Shown: positions 14,972 through 25,208 of the stretch, in pieces
Layout of the letters: every line of letters begins with the position of its first letter
Position numbering within the stretch: the stretch's first letter is position 1
NCBI GenBank assembly: GCA_023231475.1
Contig: JALJEE010002539.1
Location: forward strand, 39,276 to 103,275
Length of the DNA: 64,000 bases
From: Seison nebaliae
Taxonomy: Eukaryota; Rotifera; Pararotatoria; Seisonacea; Seisonidae
Reading direction: 5' to 3'
Translations under genes and position numbers: made by a program
The notes under the pieces: generated by a model
The model's database searches: none
What the model was told of the DNA's origin: nothing
The model's input: only the letters and a program-made list of their open reading frames with translations

Positions 14972-15192
14972 AGTTTTTTTTCCTATTGAATTCTCTTTCA
15001 AACTTTGTATAGTCTATTCTTTTTCGAATAAATAAATTTGTTTTTGATAAACTAAAAAATTTTTATTAATGATAAAATAAATCATTCCATGTTCACTAAA
15101 TCATAGATATATATGTGATAAGGTTTGTGAGTTGAAAATATGAGAATAAAATGTTAAATGACTTAAATTCTTAATACTAGATAATATTTATC

Positions 15193-15975
15193 TTAAAGTA
15201 ATTGCAATAATATTCGCATCGTACTTGCTATCACTATATGTTGAGGATTGAATCTTTTAATTGATATGTTCCAATTACTAAAAAAATTCGCATGTGAACA
15301 TTTGGGACCATACCAGAATCCATAATGAAATGTGTCGTAACAATTACCGGCGGTTTGGAAAGGACGGTTGTTTGTCATGTCTTTGTCGAAGTCGTAGTCG
15401 AAAGGCATTGTGGAGATTTTCATTTCCATCAAATTTAAAGTGTAGTTCAAATATTGTGGGAGGACGCGGATGCCTCGATATTCGAAAAACGTGTTATCGT
15501 GATTAAAAATTCCGAAAACTTCGACACGAAATCTTCGGTCATAATTTCGAGCCGTAAACTCGACTAATGTGTCCAAACCAATCCAATTATTTTCTGAATC
15601 GCCGAACGGTTTCTTGTACGTTTCCAAGGAGAATTCGAAGTCAATATGTCTTCGCATTCTTTGTGCGACAATTAGAAACGGTATTCCATCCACATAGGTA
15701 TAACGATCTTTTCCAAATCTTTGCTCAACTTCCTCCACTTCTCTAGGAGAATTCTTCAAAATGACAACCGTCTCAAAATTGGAGGAAAGAAAATTCTTAT
15801 TTCCTCTTCTCTCTATTCCCAGACAATCTTTTTTATCTGCACATTGAATTGAAACGAATGTGTCTTTGCCTTTTAAAATTTGACGATTTGATCGAACGAA
15901 TCTGATATTCCCACAGACACAAGTATCCAACCACAACCAAAGGAAAAGGAACAGTAGAAGTGATTTGGAGTACAT
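15193..15975 (-). CDS. Secreted divergent fibrinogen-related protein
   Basis: A 260-residue protein with a clear signal peptide (hydrophobic residues 5-20, ending near CVCG). From about residue 100 it follows the fibrinogen C-terminal domain in order: a QRMRRHIDFEF segment (family QRR.DGS.DF), TYKKPFGDSENNWIGLDTL (family Y..GFG....E.WLGL..), a block like the EY....V....NY.L.V region, an FDYDFDKDM segment where the Ca-binding DRDND normally sits, and NCYDTFHYGFWYGPKCSHAN (family NC....GGWWY..C...NLNG). Such domains bind glycans or act in innate recognition. Similarity is faint, so this is a fold-level call. The GGWW is reduced to YGFW, which suggests altered ligand binding. The ATG at 15975 immediately precedes the signal peptide. 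Confidence 0.55.
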   Translation of the reverse strand: MYSKSLLLFLFLWLWLDTCVCGNIRFVRSNRQILKGKDTFVSIQCADKKDCLGIERRGNKNFLSSNFETVVILKNSPREVEEVEQRFGKDRYTYVDGIPFLIVAQRMRRHIDFEFSLETYKKPFGDSENNWIGLDTLVEFTARNYDRRFRVEVFGIFNHDNTFFEYRGIRVLPQYLNYTLNLMEMKISTMPFDYDFDKDMTNNRPFQTAGNCYDTFHYGFWYGPKCSHANFFSNWNISIKRFNPQHIVIASTMRILLQLL

Positions 15976-16707
15976 GGAAAAAAGTAAATAATATAAATTA
16001 TGATTGTTGAATGGATCGGTAACGTTTGTTTCTTATTTTCAACAATAAAATGTTCAAATCTTCTTTTCTAATAGCTAATTAGAATTCAATTGAAATTTGA
16101 AATGATTTTCAACGATGATTTAAAAACAACTTATAATTCCTCCACAAATTTTCACAGAGTTTTCTTTTATGGAATGAAAAATTATTAAAGAAATAACATA
16201 CAATAGAATTAGAATGAGACAAGTCGAATTTGTTTTCGTCAATATAAGTATAATAAGTTCTCTTATAATTAGTTTGATACTCATTCTTACTGTTTATTAT
16301 TAGTCGCTCAAACCAATTTACCTTTATTAATTTATATTGTTTATATTTTCTACTCCTCATTTTTCTAGTTTTGTTTTTCATCAACATGCAGATTTGTTAG
16401 AAAGACGAATGACGAATATTTTCGATAAGTAATGGAAAGAATCAATTTGGAAAGATTGTGATTGAAACATAACAATAAAATTTATCGATTGATAAAATAA
16501 TGATATGGAAGTGGGGGAGGGGGAGAATTCATTGAACGTTATTTTTGTGATGACGATGATATGGAAAGAGGAAGAGTATTCATTTATTTAAAGGAATCAA
16601 CAACTGGTGAATGGATTAGAGATGAAATGAAATGTTCGAATTAGAATAGATGGAGAAATAAATGAAATTGTGGGAACTTGTAAAAAAAAAAGGATGGACG
16701 AACAGAT
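15976..16707. other. Intergenic with one doubtful small ORF
   Basis: A 92-codon reverse frame (16109-16387) is rich in Lys, Asn and Tyr and has no recognisable domain. I regard it as chance in AT-rich DNA. The rest shows only homopolymer runs. Confidence 0.45.
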
Positions 16708-17256
16708 TTAGATTTGATGGGAATTCAAATGAGACGTCCATTGTTGGATGTCGAGAGTTCGGAAAGAGCAAACGTTGCAACTGAGAATGATTAAACTTCG
16801 TGAATACACATTTTTCTTACTTGCCACATGTCTCGTAACACAATTCATGAATGTTGTCGTCTCGTCGTACGAGTAGCCACGATCACACGATTGCTCATTA
16901 CGAGTATGTTTCCAGATATGTGATTTGATGGTCGGTGGTTGACGACTGACATAATTGCACACGCGACATTGAAACGCAAGTAATGACGACTTTCCGACTG
17001 CTGATGAAAATTGGTGAGTAGAAAGACGTTTTAGAATTGATTTAGATTTCTGATCATTCACTTCCTTTAACTTCTTCTTGTAGTTTTCGTGCTCAAGATA
17101 ATTTTTGATACAATTCGTTTGGTGAGTGGTCAGATAAGGAATGGCGGGAGGTAGAACTGTATTTTCAGCTGAGCCGATCAGTTTCGAGAGACTGAGTTCC
17201 CTGTCGTTCGTGCAAATGAGTGGCGTCGGCATGAAATCGATATGGTCATTCATCAT
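16708..17256 (-). CDS. C2H2 zinc-finger protein
   Basis: A 182-residue protein. Residues about 96-120 form a good C2H2 finger (FQCRVCNYVSRQPPTIKSHIWKH). A second finger near the C-terminus is CNVCSFRTLDIQQWTSHLNSH. Between them is a sequence with Cys and His residues that may be a degenerate finger. The N-terminal 90 residues are charged and unstructured. Such proteins usually bind DNA or RNA, but two widely spaced fingers are not enough to name a family. The Met at 17256 is the first of a Met-Met pair. A possible GTAAG...CAG intron between the fingers would break the frame, so I keep the continuous reading. Confidence 0.6.
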   Translation of the reverse strand: MMNDHIDFMPTPLICTNDRELSLSKLIGSAENTVLPPAIPYLTTHQTNCIKNYLEHENYKKKLKEVNDQKSKSILKRLSTHQFSSAVGKSSLLAFQCRVCNYVSRQPPTIKSHIWKHTRNEQSCDRGYSYDETTTFMNCVTRHVASKKNVYSRSLIILSCNVCSFRTLDIQQWTSHLNSHQI

Positions 17257-17442
17257 TTCTTCCCATTGGACTCGTCTATCGCATTGGTTGGGAGGGGGGC
17301 GGAATGTGTGAAATGTGTGAAATGAGTGAAATGTTGGAAGTGAAGAATGAAGATGATTATTTTGTTGGTCGTAAGAGAAATGTCTTTTATTTAGATAAAT
17401 ATAAACATGTCTCTTCTTCTTTCTTTCTTTCTTTTTCCTTCT

Positions 17443-17823
17443 TCAAATCTTCTCCTCTTCTTTTTCGTATTGAGACTCGTGTTCAAAGTTCATCATCTGC
17501 TCCTTCTGATTCTCGTCTCCACGCTTACTAAAATATATATCCACCTTACTCTGATGGAGTAGGAATGCCGGAGTGATCCATGTCTCACACTCACATTTGA
17601 CACCCGACCAACAAAACCTTCCAAGTTTGACGTTACATTTCAAACAATGCAACTTCCCCGAATTATCTTCACTCGTCGATTGGAAGTATTCAGGTGAGTT
17701 AATTGAAATGTTCAGATCGCATTTCATCTCTCGACGAAGTGACGACGTATGATGAATCACTGCCTCCTCCCCACATATCACACTACGACATTGTCTACAA
17801 CAAATCTTTTCGATCGAATTCAT
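17443..17823 (-). CDS. Stand-alone YVH1/DUSP12-type zinc-binding domain
   Basis: A 126-residue protein. ICCRQCRSVICGEEAVIHH at the start and KLHCLKCNVKLGRFCWSG, then CECETWITPAFLLHQSKVD, follow the C-terminal zinc domain of YVH1/DUSP12 phosphatases in order and spacing (YRCKKCR...; LLCPKCSAKLGSFNWYG; CSCGRWITPAFQIHKNRVD). In YVH1 this domain acts in late 60S assembly. No phosphatase domain precedes it here. RNF180 has a related module but lacks the WITPAF-like string. A GTAAGT donor at about 17873 with an acceptor one base before the ATG would give a 48-base leader intron, so a further 5' exon is possible. The adjacent zinc-finger gene is 186 bases downstream on the same strand. Confidence 0.65.
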   Translation of the reverse strand: MNSIEKICCRQCRSVICGEEAVIHHTSSLRREMKCDLNISINSPEYFQSTSEDNSGKLHCLKCNVKLGRFCWSGVKCECETWITPAFLLHQSKVDIYFSKRGDENQKEQMMNFEHESQYEKEEEKI

Positions 17824-20032
17824 CCTCCAATTTAATTAAACCAAATATAGCCAACACTTTATCTCCACTTACATCTTAATTGTAATCGCCTATTGTGACT
17901 TCATTGGTAAAACTTTCAATTATTCTCTTATTCTCTTAAGCCTATGAACCATGAAAATACGGAAAAACGGAGAGATTCACTCTTACTAATTGAGAGAAAT
18001 ATGAGAATAATACAAATGAAATTTCCGATGGAATTGTAGTAGAATATGAAGACAATTATAATTTTCAATAAATGTTCAAACAATTCTTCTCGTTTAACTA
18101 ACAAGTGTTTAATGGAATTCTCTCAAGGTCAACAGACCTTTTTTATCCAAGAAACAATAGAAAATATAACTGGATACCTGTACATTTTACAGTATAAAGG
18201 AAATGTTTAGTATGAACGTTTAGTAAGTGATTAAATAAATTGTAAAACATGTGAAAATTTATTAGTATTCATATAAGTTCATAATTATATATATTTATAT
18301 ATATAGTTCATAATATGGCGTCTAACATATATCTGTAAGATTTATTGAACATTTAAAAATCTTTCAAACTTTCAATTTCCATTAACATTCAATGGAAGGA
18401 GAAAGAATTGACAATTCTGAAGTGAACAATTTAGTGGGAATTGAACGAATTAGAAAATTATAAATAATTATCTCTCCATATTGCAAATGAGAATCATTCC
18501 ATATGAATGACGTAAAAACAACGACTAAAATTAGTTAAGATGGAGAGAAGGTAAATTAATTTTTAATAAAAGTCAATTTTATCATAGAAGATGGAGTATA
18601 TGAATTTTGGGTAAGTAATAAATTGAAGATGAATTAAAAACATTCGGTCCTGATTGGTCCATATTCAGTCCGTTACCATATATTCCTTGCACGTTAAGTA
18701 ATCTTATATGTTCCTTTACGCTCCTTTTCATCACGTTGACTGACTGAATGCATAGCGTGTTCCCTCATAAAATGAAAAGAGGGGAAGGAGGAGTGAAGAG
18801 TTTGTTTGTCTACCCGCTGAAAGAAGCGTATAGAAAGAACTTATTTCTCCTTATTGGTCATAGTGTGAAAAGTGAAATTAATGAGTTTTTCTTTTTTGGA
18901 GAAATTAAATTATTTTATTGACTTCATCAAATCAGTTGGAATTGAGGAAAAAATGAATAATTTCTTCTGCGAGATTCTCCAATCCCGAAAAGAGGAAATT
19001 GTTAAAAAAACTTTTATTTGTTGTTTGGGAGAAATGGATTTCATCTCAATTTTATGATTTGAAGATGATTATGAAATGAAATTGTTTGAATGATAAGCAT
19101 TTGTTGAATGAGGAAAGAAATGAATGAAGAGAATCATGATTTGAATAGGAAAAGATGATTTGATTTAATTTTAAGAGAATTGTCTTTTATTTATTTCATT
19201 CTACTACTCATGATCTATTACACAATCTTACGCGGACATATTCACTCATTTATACGTAGATGATAAATCCTTCACACCAACATCAATACATTTACACGTA
19301 TTTGTCCATTGCATATATGTATGGATGTATGAGAGAAGGGAAATGGAGATTGTCTCTTTCAAATTCTGCCCATCTCCATACATTGGGATGTCCATGTGTG
19401 AATAGAAAGAGCAGATATGCAACAACAACCTTATGATATAAATTGTAATGAATAAAAAAAAATTGAAATTATTCTTGTTCTTCTGCCAATTTCCATTTAA
19501 TTCTAATCCGGTTTAATTTCAATTTATTTCATTTTCATCTCCTGTTCTCGAAAGAACAGAAATCATTTCAATTCTTTTTTACTTTTCGTATATTTGTTTC
19601 TTGATTCAACTCGTCGATTCTCCGCAGATCCCATCTCATCCAAATAAAGGAAGTTCACATCTTTTACAACTTTCTCTTCCTTCCACATTATTTCCAATCA
19701 TTGTGTAATTATCAACAATTTGTCGTCTCTTTCATCAATCGAATAGAAGAGAGAGAGTTGTTTGTCCCGAAAAACCATTTCCACAAATCTCTTATTTATT
19801 TAATGAACATTAATTGAATGGAATGCCACAAAATTAGTTGATTTCTTCATTTCTTTCAGGGCTCATCCGCCATCCCTCCCAAAATCGTTCGAACTTAATT
19901 TTGAGAATTAGTTACATTTCAAGTTATTTTCCTTCTCATCATGTTATGAGCATTTTAGTTAGAAAGAAGAGTGAACGCAGAATTATTCATCGCTGAGACA
20001 TCAACGCAGAGGACAATGTATGCATCGAACAG
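17824..20032. other. Intergenic, no gene recognised
   Basis: 2.2 kb of AT-rich DNA between a reverse and a forward gene, so it contains two promoters. A 61-codon forward frame at 18872-19057 has no family resemblance. A TA-rich stretch lies at 18286-18310. I see no repeats or RNA genes. Confidence 0.5.
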
Positions 20033-22221
20033 ATGGTTCGTCTAATTCGTCTCATTACAACTACCCTCCGCCCAATGCGGCGAGTTACTCCTTCATTCAC
20101 CGGATCGGAGGGCTTCATGGTTCGTCTTCATTGCCTACGTCGCCGTCAAAATTCATCAACATCACAGCCTTTGGGTTTAGGAAGGCCGTCCATTTACCAT
20201 GCATTGATCATCATCTTTCTAGAATACTTTGCTTGGGGACTACTGATGACTCCCGTGATATCGATCTTGAATGAAACATTCCCCCACCATACCTTTCTCA
20301 TGAATGGACTAATTCAAGGTGTCAAAGTTAATACTTTTCTTCATTCAACATTTCTCTTCTTTTTTCTTCTTTTTATCACCAAATCTTTTTCTAACAACAT
20401 TTTCTAATGAAAAAAATTTTCAAGTAAATTTTCTAGAAATTTTTTGTAATTTAATTTTTTTCCAAGTTTTTTCATCATTCCAATTTTTTCCAAGTTTTTT
20501 CCAATTCCCATTTTTTCCAAGTTTTTTTCTCAATTTAAACTTTTTTGAAGTTTTTTTGCCATTCCAAATTTTTTCCAAGTTTTTTTATTATTCGAATTTT
20601 TTAGAAGTTTTTTATCAATCCAATTTATCGTTTCGACATTTTTTCACATTAGTTTTTTATTTTAAATTTATGATTTAATGGAATAATTGATGGTGGAAAA
20701 AAAAAATAATAATAATAATAATAATTTTTTTCTCGGAATTTTTTAGGGGTTTCTTTCATTTCTCTCAGCACCACTCATTGGTGCTCTATCAGATATTTAT
20801 GGGAGGAAGACATTTTTGTTACTAACAACATTCTTCACTTGTTGCCCAATTCCGCTCATGCTCATATCACCGACATTATATTTTGTGACGTTAAGTTTAT
20901 CCGGTGTATTCGCCGTCACATTTAGCGTGGTGTTCGCTTATGTGGCGGATGTGACGGAAGAACACGAAAGATCAGCAGCTTACGGTCTCGTATCGGCTAC
21001 TTTCGCTGCATCGCTCATAACTTCTCCTGCAATCGGCGCATATTTGGGAGATTCATATTCGCAACGTTTAGTCATCGTTCTTGCCACCATCATTTCATTA
21101 TTGGATGTGTTATTTATATTTTTGGCGGTACCGGAATCGTTACCTGAATCCGTTCTTTCTCGAGTATCTGGTATTTGGCAACAGGCGGATCCATTCGCTT
21201 CCTTTCGACGTATGATCTATGATCGGACCATGAGAACATTATGTGCTGCTGTATTCTTCTCTTATTTGGCGGAGGCGGGACAATATTCATGTTTTTTCGT
21301 CTATCTCAAATTGGTCATCGGATTCTCGGAAGAAAGTGTGGCCTTCTTCATCGCTTTCATTGGAGTACTCTCGTGCATTACACAGACTTTAGTGCTCAGT
21401 ATTTCCATGAAATATTTCGGGTATCGACGAACTTTGTTTGTTGGACTCATTTTCCAAATTGTCCAATTGGCCTGGTATGGTGTCAGTTCTCAAGCATGGA
21501 TCATTTGGTTAGCGGGAGCGATGGCGGCTATGTCGTCCATTGTCTATCCGGCGATTTCTGCATATGTCTCCGCACATTCTACGGAAGACCAACAAGGATT
21601 CGCTCAAGGTATGATAACGGGTATTCGTGGTCTTTGTAATGGTCTCGGACCAGCACTTTATGGATTTATCTTCTACTTATTCCGATTTAATCTCAATGCT
21701 AATTCCATTTCTAACACTTATGCACCATATACTAATCATATCAATACGCGTCTACAATTATTATACATAAAAGACAGTAATTATTCGATGGAGACATTCA
21801 TCCCTAGTCTGTTTCCGACGAATATGGAATCATTCGATTCGATCGTTCGAGCACTCGATTTCCCTTTGAATCGATCGTTCCTTCTCCTCTCCAAAAATGG
21901 TTCGATAAATTTCGTTTATTCAAAAAAATCCGATTTAACCAATTATAAGAAAATCATGAAAACACCGATGGAAGTCGATGAGATTTTTCATGATTATCTC
22001 ATTGCAAATCACAGTCTCCAAAATTATCAATTTCGCACATATGAAAAAACGTTCCGATATCGATCGATTCCAATTAAAGAATTACATTCATGGCTACGAC
22101 ATCAGAAAGGAAAGAATACTCGAGATATTTGGATAGTTATCGATTATAAAAAGAAGAATGCCACAATTCGACATTTGAATGAAACGATTTATAAATATTG
22201 TTGTAAAGATCTCTCGAAAGG

Positions 22222-22255
<34 letters not shown>

Positions 22256-23008
22256 ATTGGAGGGTCTTCATTAACATCTCATTTGTTGACTGGTCCACCT
22301 TTTCTTTTTGGTGCAATATCTGCTGCTTTCGCTTTCTTTCTTGCCACATTTCTACCAGAACATCCTCATTCATCAACAACCTCTTCCTCTACTTCAACCA
22401 CTGCCAACAACAACAATAACGAGAGTGATGGAGATGATGAAGATAAGAGGAAGATGAAGAAAAATCCAAATTATCCTCATAGTTATTCACGTGTCTCACA
22501 AGTGGATGATATTCATGATATTCAATTTCAACATCCTGATCATGAACATGAACAACAAGATCATGAACAACAACAATTGGAGTTGAAGAGACAACAACGA
22601 AGAAGACGAACACAACAAAATCCCAATCGGCCAATTGTCAAAATGGAGAAGAAGAACTCATCCGATAATTCCATCGACATTTATCCGTTGAACGGTTATT
22701 CAAACAATATCATACGAACACATTCAAATCGTTTAACTGATGATAATCATGCGAGACGGACGTCATCGGAAACTCGTATCGTTTATCGTCAAACACAAAA
22801 TACTAATTCCAATAAAACTAATCATATCCAAATGAAAAATATCATAAAAATTTCCAAAAAGAATAGTAGCGGTAATATCAACAACAACAACAACAGCAAC
22901 AATGATAATGGGATTGTCAGTAAAATAGCGGATTATATACCGGTAAATAATGATAGAGATGATGAGAGAAAATATTCGACTTGTATAAAAAAAATCGATC
23001 CAATTTGA
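20033..23008 (+). CDS. MFSD14: MFSD14 (HIAT1)-type major facilitator transporter
   Basis: MFSD14 proteins are 12-helix solute-transporter-like proteins of Golgi and endosomes. Exons are 20033-20326 and 20747-23008, giving about 851 residues (human about 490). The core is highly conserved: GRPSIYHALIIIFLEYFAWGLL, NETFPHHTFLMNGLIQGVK, then after the intron GFLSFLSAPLIGALSDIYGRK, FAYVADVTEEHERSAAYG, VPESLPESV, GQYSCFFVYL and GIRGLCNGLGPALYGFIF. Two departures stand out. About 180 residues with several N-glycosylation motifs and a Ser run are inserted just before GPPFLFG, where the family has about 25. The C-terminal tail after FLPEHP is about 200 residues and Gln/Asn/His-rich. The start is uncertain; an earlier or later in-frame Met is possible. 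Confidence 0.92.
20455..20625 (+). repeat. Intronic tandem repeat, about 28-base unit
   Basis: About six diverged units of the form TTTTTTCCAAG followed by a T-run and a short variable CAATTCC-like tail. They fill part of the 420-base intron of the MFSD14-type gene, by far the longest intron I could place in the window. Confidence 0.75.
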
Positions 23009-24090
23009 GGTGAGGAAAATAAACCGTTTGGAGAATCATCATTCAATACATTCAATAAAAAATATCACAAATATCAGTATCATGAAAGTATTTCCTTATA
23101 TTTAAGGAATATTCCTCTTCTTTCACTTGATTCATTCTCATCAATTTCGATATCATTCATTTTTCACTAATAATATTATCAATCTCAATTCAAATCATCA
23201 ATTGACTTCTCTTCCAAACCGAATTAATTTATTTATTCGTTTATTTAATTTTGGAGAATGTTCCGATGATTCTTGTTTGAATGAGTGTAAAGACTATCGA
23301 AATATCTTCTATTTTTCGTGTAACCTTCGTATGTCCATGCCAAATGGAAAATTGGATTCCACGAAATTTGTTAGTCTTTCTGTTGTGCTTGTTGACTCGC
23401 TGTGGTCCAATTTTTCATTGTCATTCTCCTCTGTTACACGAGAGAAGGAAAATCGTCGAACCAAAATGATCAAATTGATGGAATGTGAAAAAAAAGCGAT
23501 GAAGAAACAATTGGAATTGATAAGAATTTATTAATTTAACGACAGAACTTCTGTATAAAAATTTCATTCATTTCGTTATTATTCAGAGAAATTTTAGATT
23601 GATTTTCTTCTGCACACACACACACACACACATACACATCATTTATGCACAATCTATTTGAGTAATGAAAACATTCTCTTCAATCTTATCTATTTTACGA
23701 TTCTTCCTCCACAAATCTCATCCATTGTTATTTTGGTAATTTCCGAGATTTTTTCATGAATATTGATAAATTCTAATTTATTCTGAAAAAAAAAAGAATT
23801 TTTTATTCGATCGATAAATTAGAGAGAATGGAAGGAATGGACAAGTAGTTAAATAAAAATAAAGTTAGAAGGATCTCCAAATGAAGATAATTGTCCTGAT
23901 CTCTCCACCTCCTCGTAGTTTGATGTGGAGAGAGGAAGGTCATCAAACTGAGAAGAAGAACTGAAAGTTTTGATAGACACGTTTTATAGTTTTCATAAAT
24001 GGGAAGCATAAATTTCGGATATTTAAGTGAAAGTCAATTAAATGTCCAACTCCATATTCTCTATCTTCACCATTCTTTCTTTAAAATATT
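23009..24090. other. Intergenic with a CA microsatellite
   Basis: Spacer of about 1.1 kb between two forward genes. A pure (CA)n run lies at 23613-23632 and continues imperfectly to 23639. A 135-codon forward frame at 23127-23534 has no signal, domain or biased codon use, and I do not call it. Confidence 0.55.
23613..23639. repeat. CA dinucleotide microsatellite
   Basis: About ten perfect CA units followed by a TACACA tail, in non-coding DNA. Confidence 0.9.
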
Positions 24091-25077
24091 ATGAAAAATT
24101 CAATAATAATTATTTTAATCTCAATTTCGCTTATCTCCGTCCAATGTGGATTGTTGGACAAGATGAAGAATAAAGCGAAGAATAAAGCAAAGGAATTGGC
24201 CGACAAGAAGATCAAAGAACTCCTCAAAAAGAACGGAGTAACTGAAGACGATTTAGCTGACGAGATCTGTCCAAAAGATGGTGACGGTGGTGATGGGAAA
24301 GGTGGAAAGAAAGGAAAAAAAGGCAAAAAAGGTGACGAGAGTTCCGTCACTTCCGGTCCAGGTGAATTACGATATTTCTCCAAATTGAGAGTTAGTTTTT
24401 CTTAAAGACGTTTTCTCGTTGGCAATTGTGAAAGGTTTGTGAGAAGATGCCCAAAGTGAAGAATGGTTATCGAATGGCTACACATCGAATCTTTTATAAA
24501 GACTCAGATACTGACGAATCAGTTTTCCGTTCTGGATCTTATGTCATTTTTGATTGTAATGCAAATTATACGATTAATGGTAAGTGACATTCTTTCTTTC
24601 TTTAATTCAAATTTTATTCATTTATTCTTTTTCACACAAGGTCCCAATAAAGTCAGTTGTAATTATGAAGGTGAATGGAAGACGGCAGATGGAAACGATG
24701 CAGGAAAATGTAAGAAAAATAAAGATAATAATAGTGGTGATATGTCAAATTTTGGTGATACGATTGGACAGATAAATAATGGAAAAGGCAAATATAAAAT
24801 TATTTATAATTACAAAGGAAAAGAATACGAAGGAAAAGGAACGGATTTGATGTCTGCATTCTCCGATCTCCAAAATCAAATGAAAAATGATGATAAGGAA
24901 AAAGATAAGAAGAAAGGAAATAAAGGAAAAAATGACGATTCATCCACTTCCACTTCCGCATCGACAACATCAAAATCAGGAGACAAATCAAGCACAACAT
25001 CTGGTGAAGGTGACGGTGACGGTGACGGTGATGATGAGACAACTGGAGCAACCGAATCAACAACAACGATGGCATAA
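24091..25077 (+). CDS. Secreted protein with a single sushi (CCP) domain
   Basis: Exons are 24091-24390, 24435-24579 and 24641-25077 (introns 44 and 61 bases), giving 293 residues. A signal peptide covers residues 1-19 (ending VQCG). Next come a Lys-rich helix and a Gly/Lys low-complexity stretch. The sushi domain spans the exons: VCEKMPKVKNGYRMATH, a GSYVIFDCNANYTING segment, then NKVSCNYEGEWKT and a final GKC, giving the four-Cys pattern and the conserved Trp. The C-terminal part is Lys/Gly then Ser/Thr-rich, like a mucin-type linker. Sushi domains mediate protein binding in complement-like, adhesion and venom or cuticle proteins. No further domain is present, so the role is open. The splices are set by Cys spacing and frame. 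Confidence 0.75.
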
Positions 25078-25208
25078 AATTTGAGAGATTCAGAAGAATT
25101 TGAACGCGGATATTTTTAGAATGAGACAACGAACAGAATTTGTTGAATAAAATTTTTAATGAAAAAGAAAATTGATGAAAAAGAAAAATTTGAAAAAAAA
25201 AATTGTTT

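Noticed and set aside
16770-16820. GTAAG...CAG intron inside the C2H2 gene
   Set aside because: The length, about 40 bases, would shift the frame and remove the second finger, whereas continuous reading preserves it.
23127-23534. 135-codon forward frame after the MFSD14-type gene
   Set aside because: No signal, no domain, and composition no different from random AT-rich translation. It may be 3' UTR.
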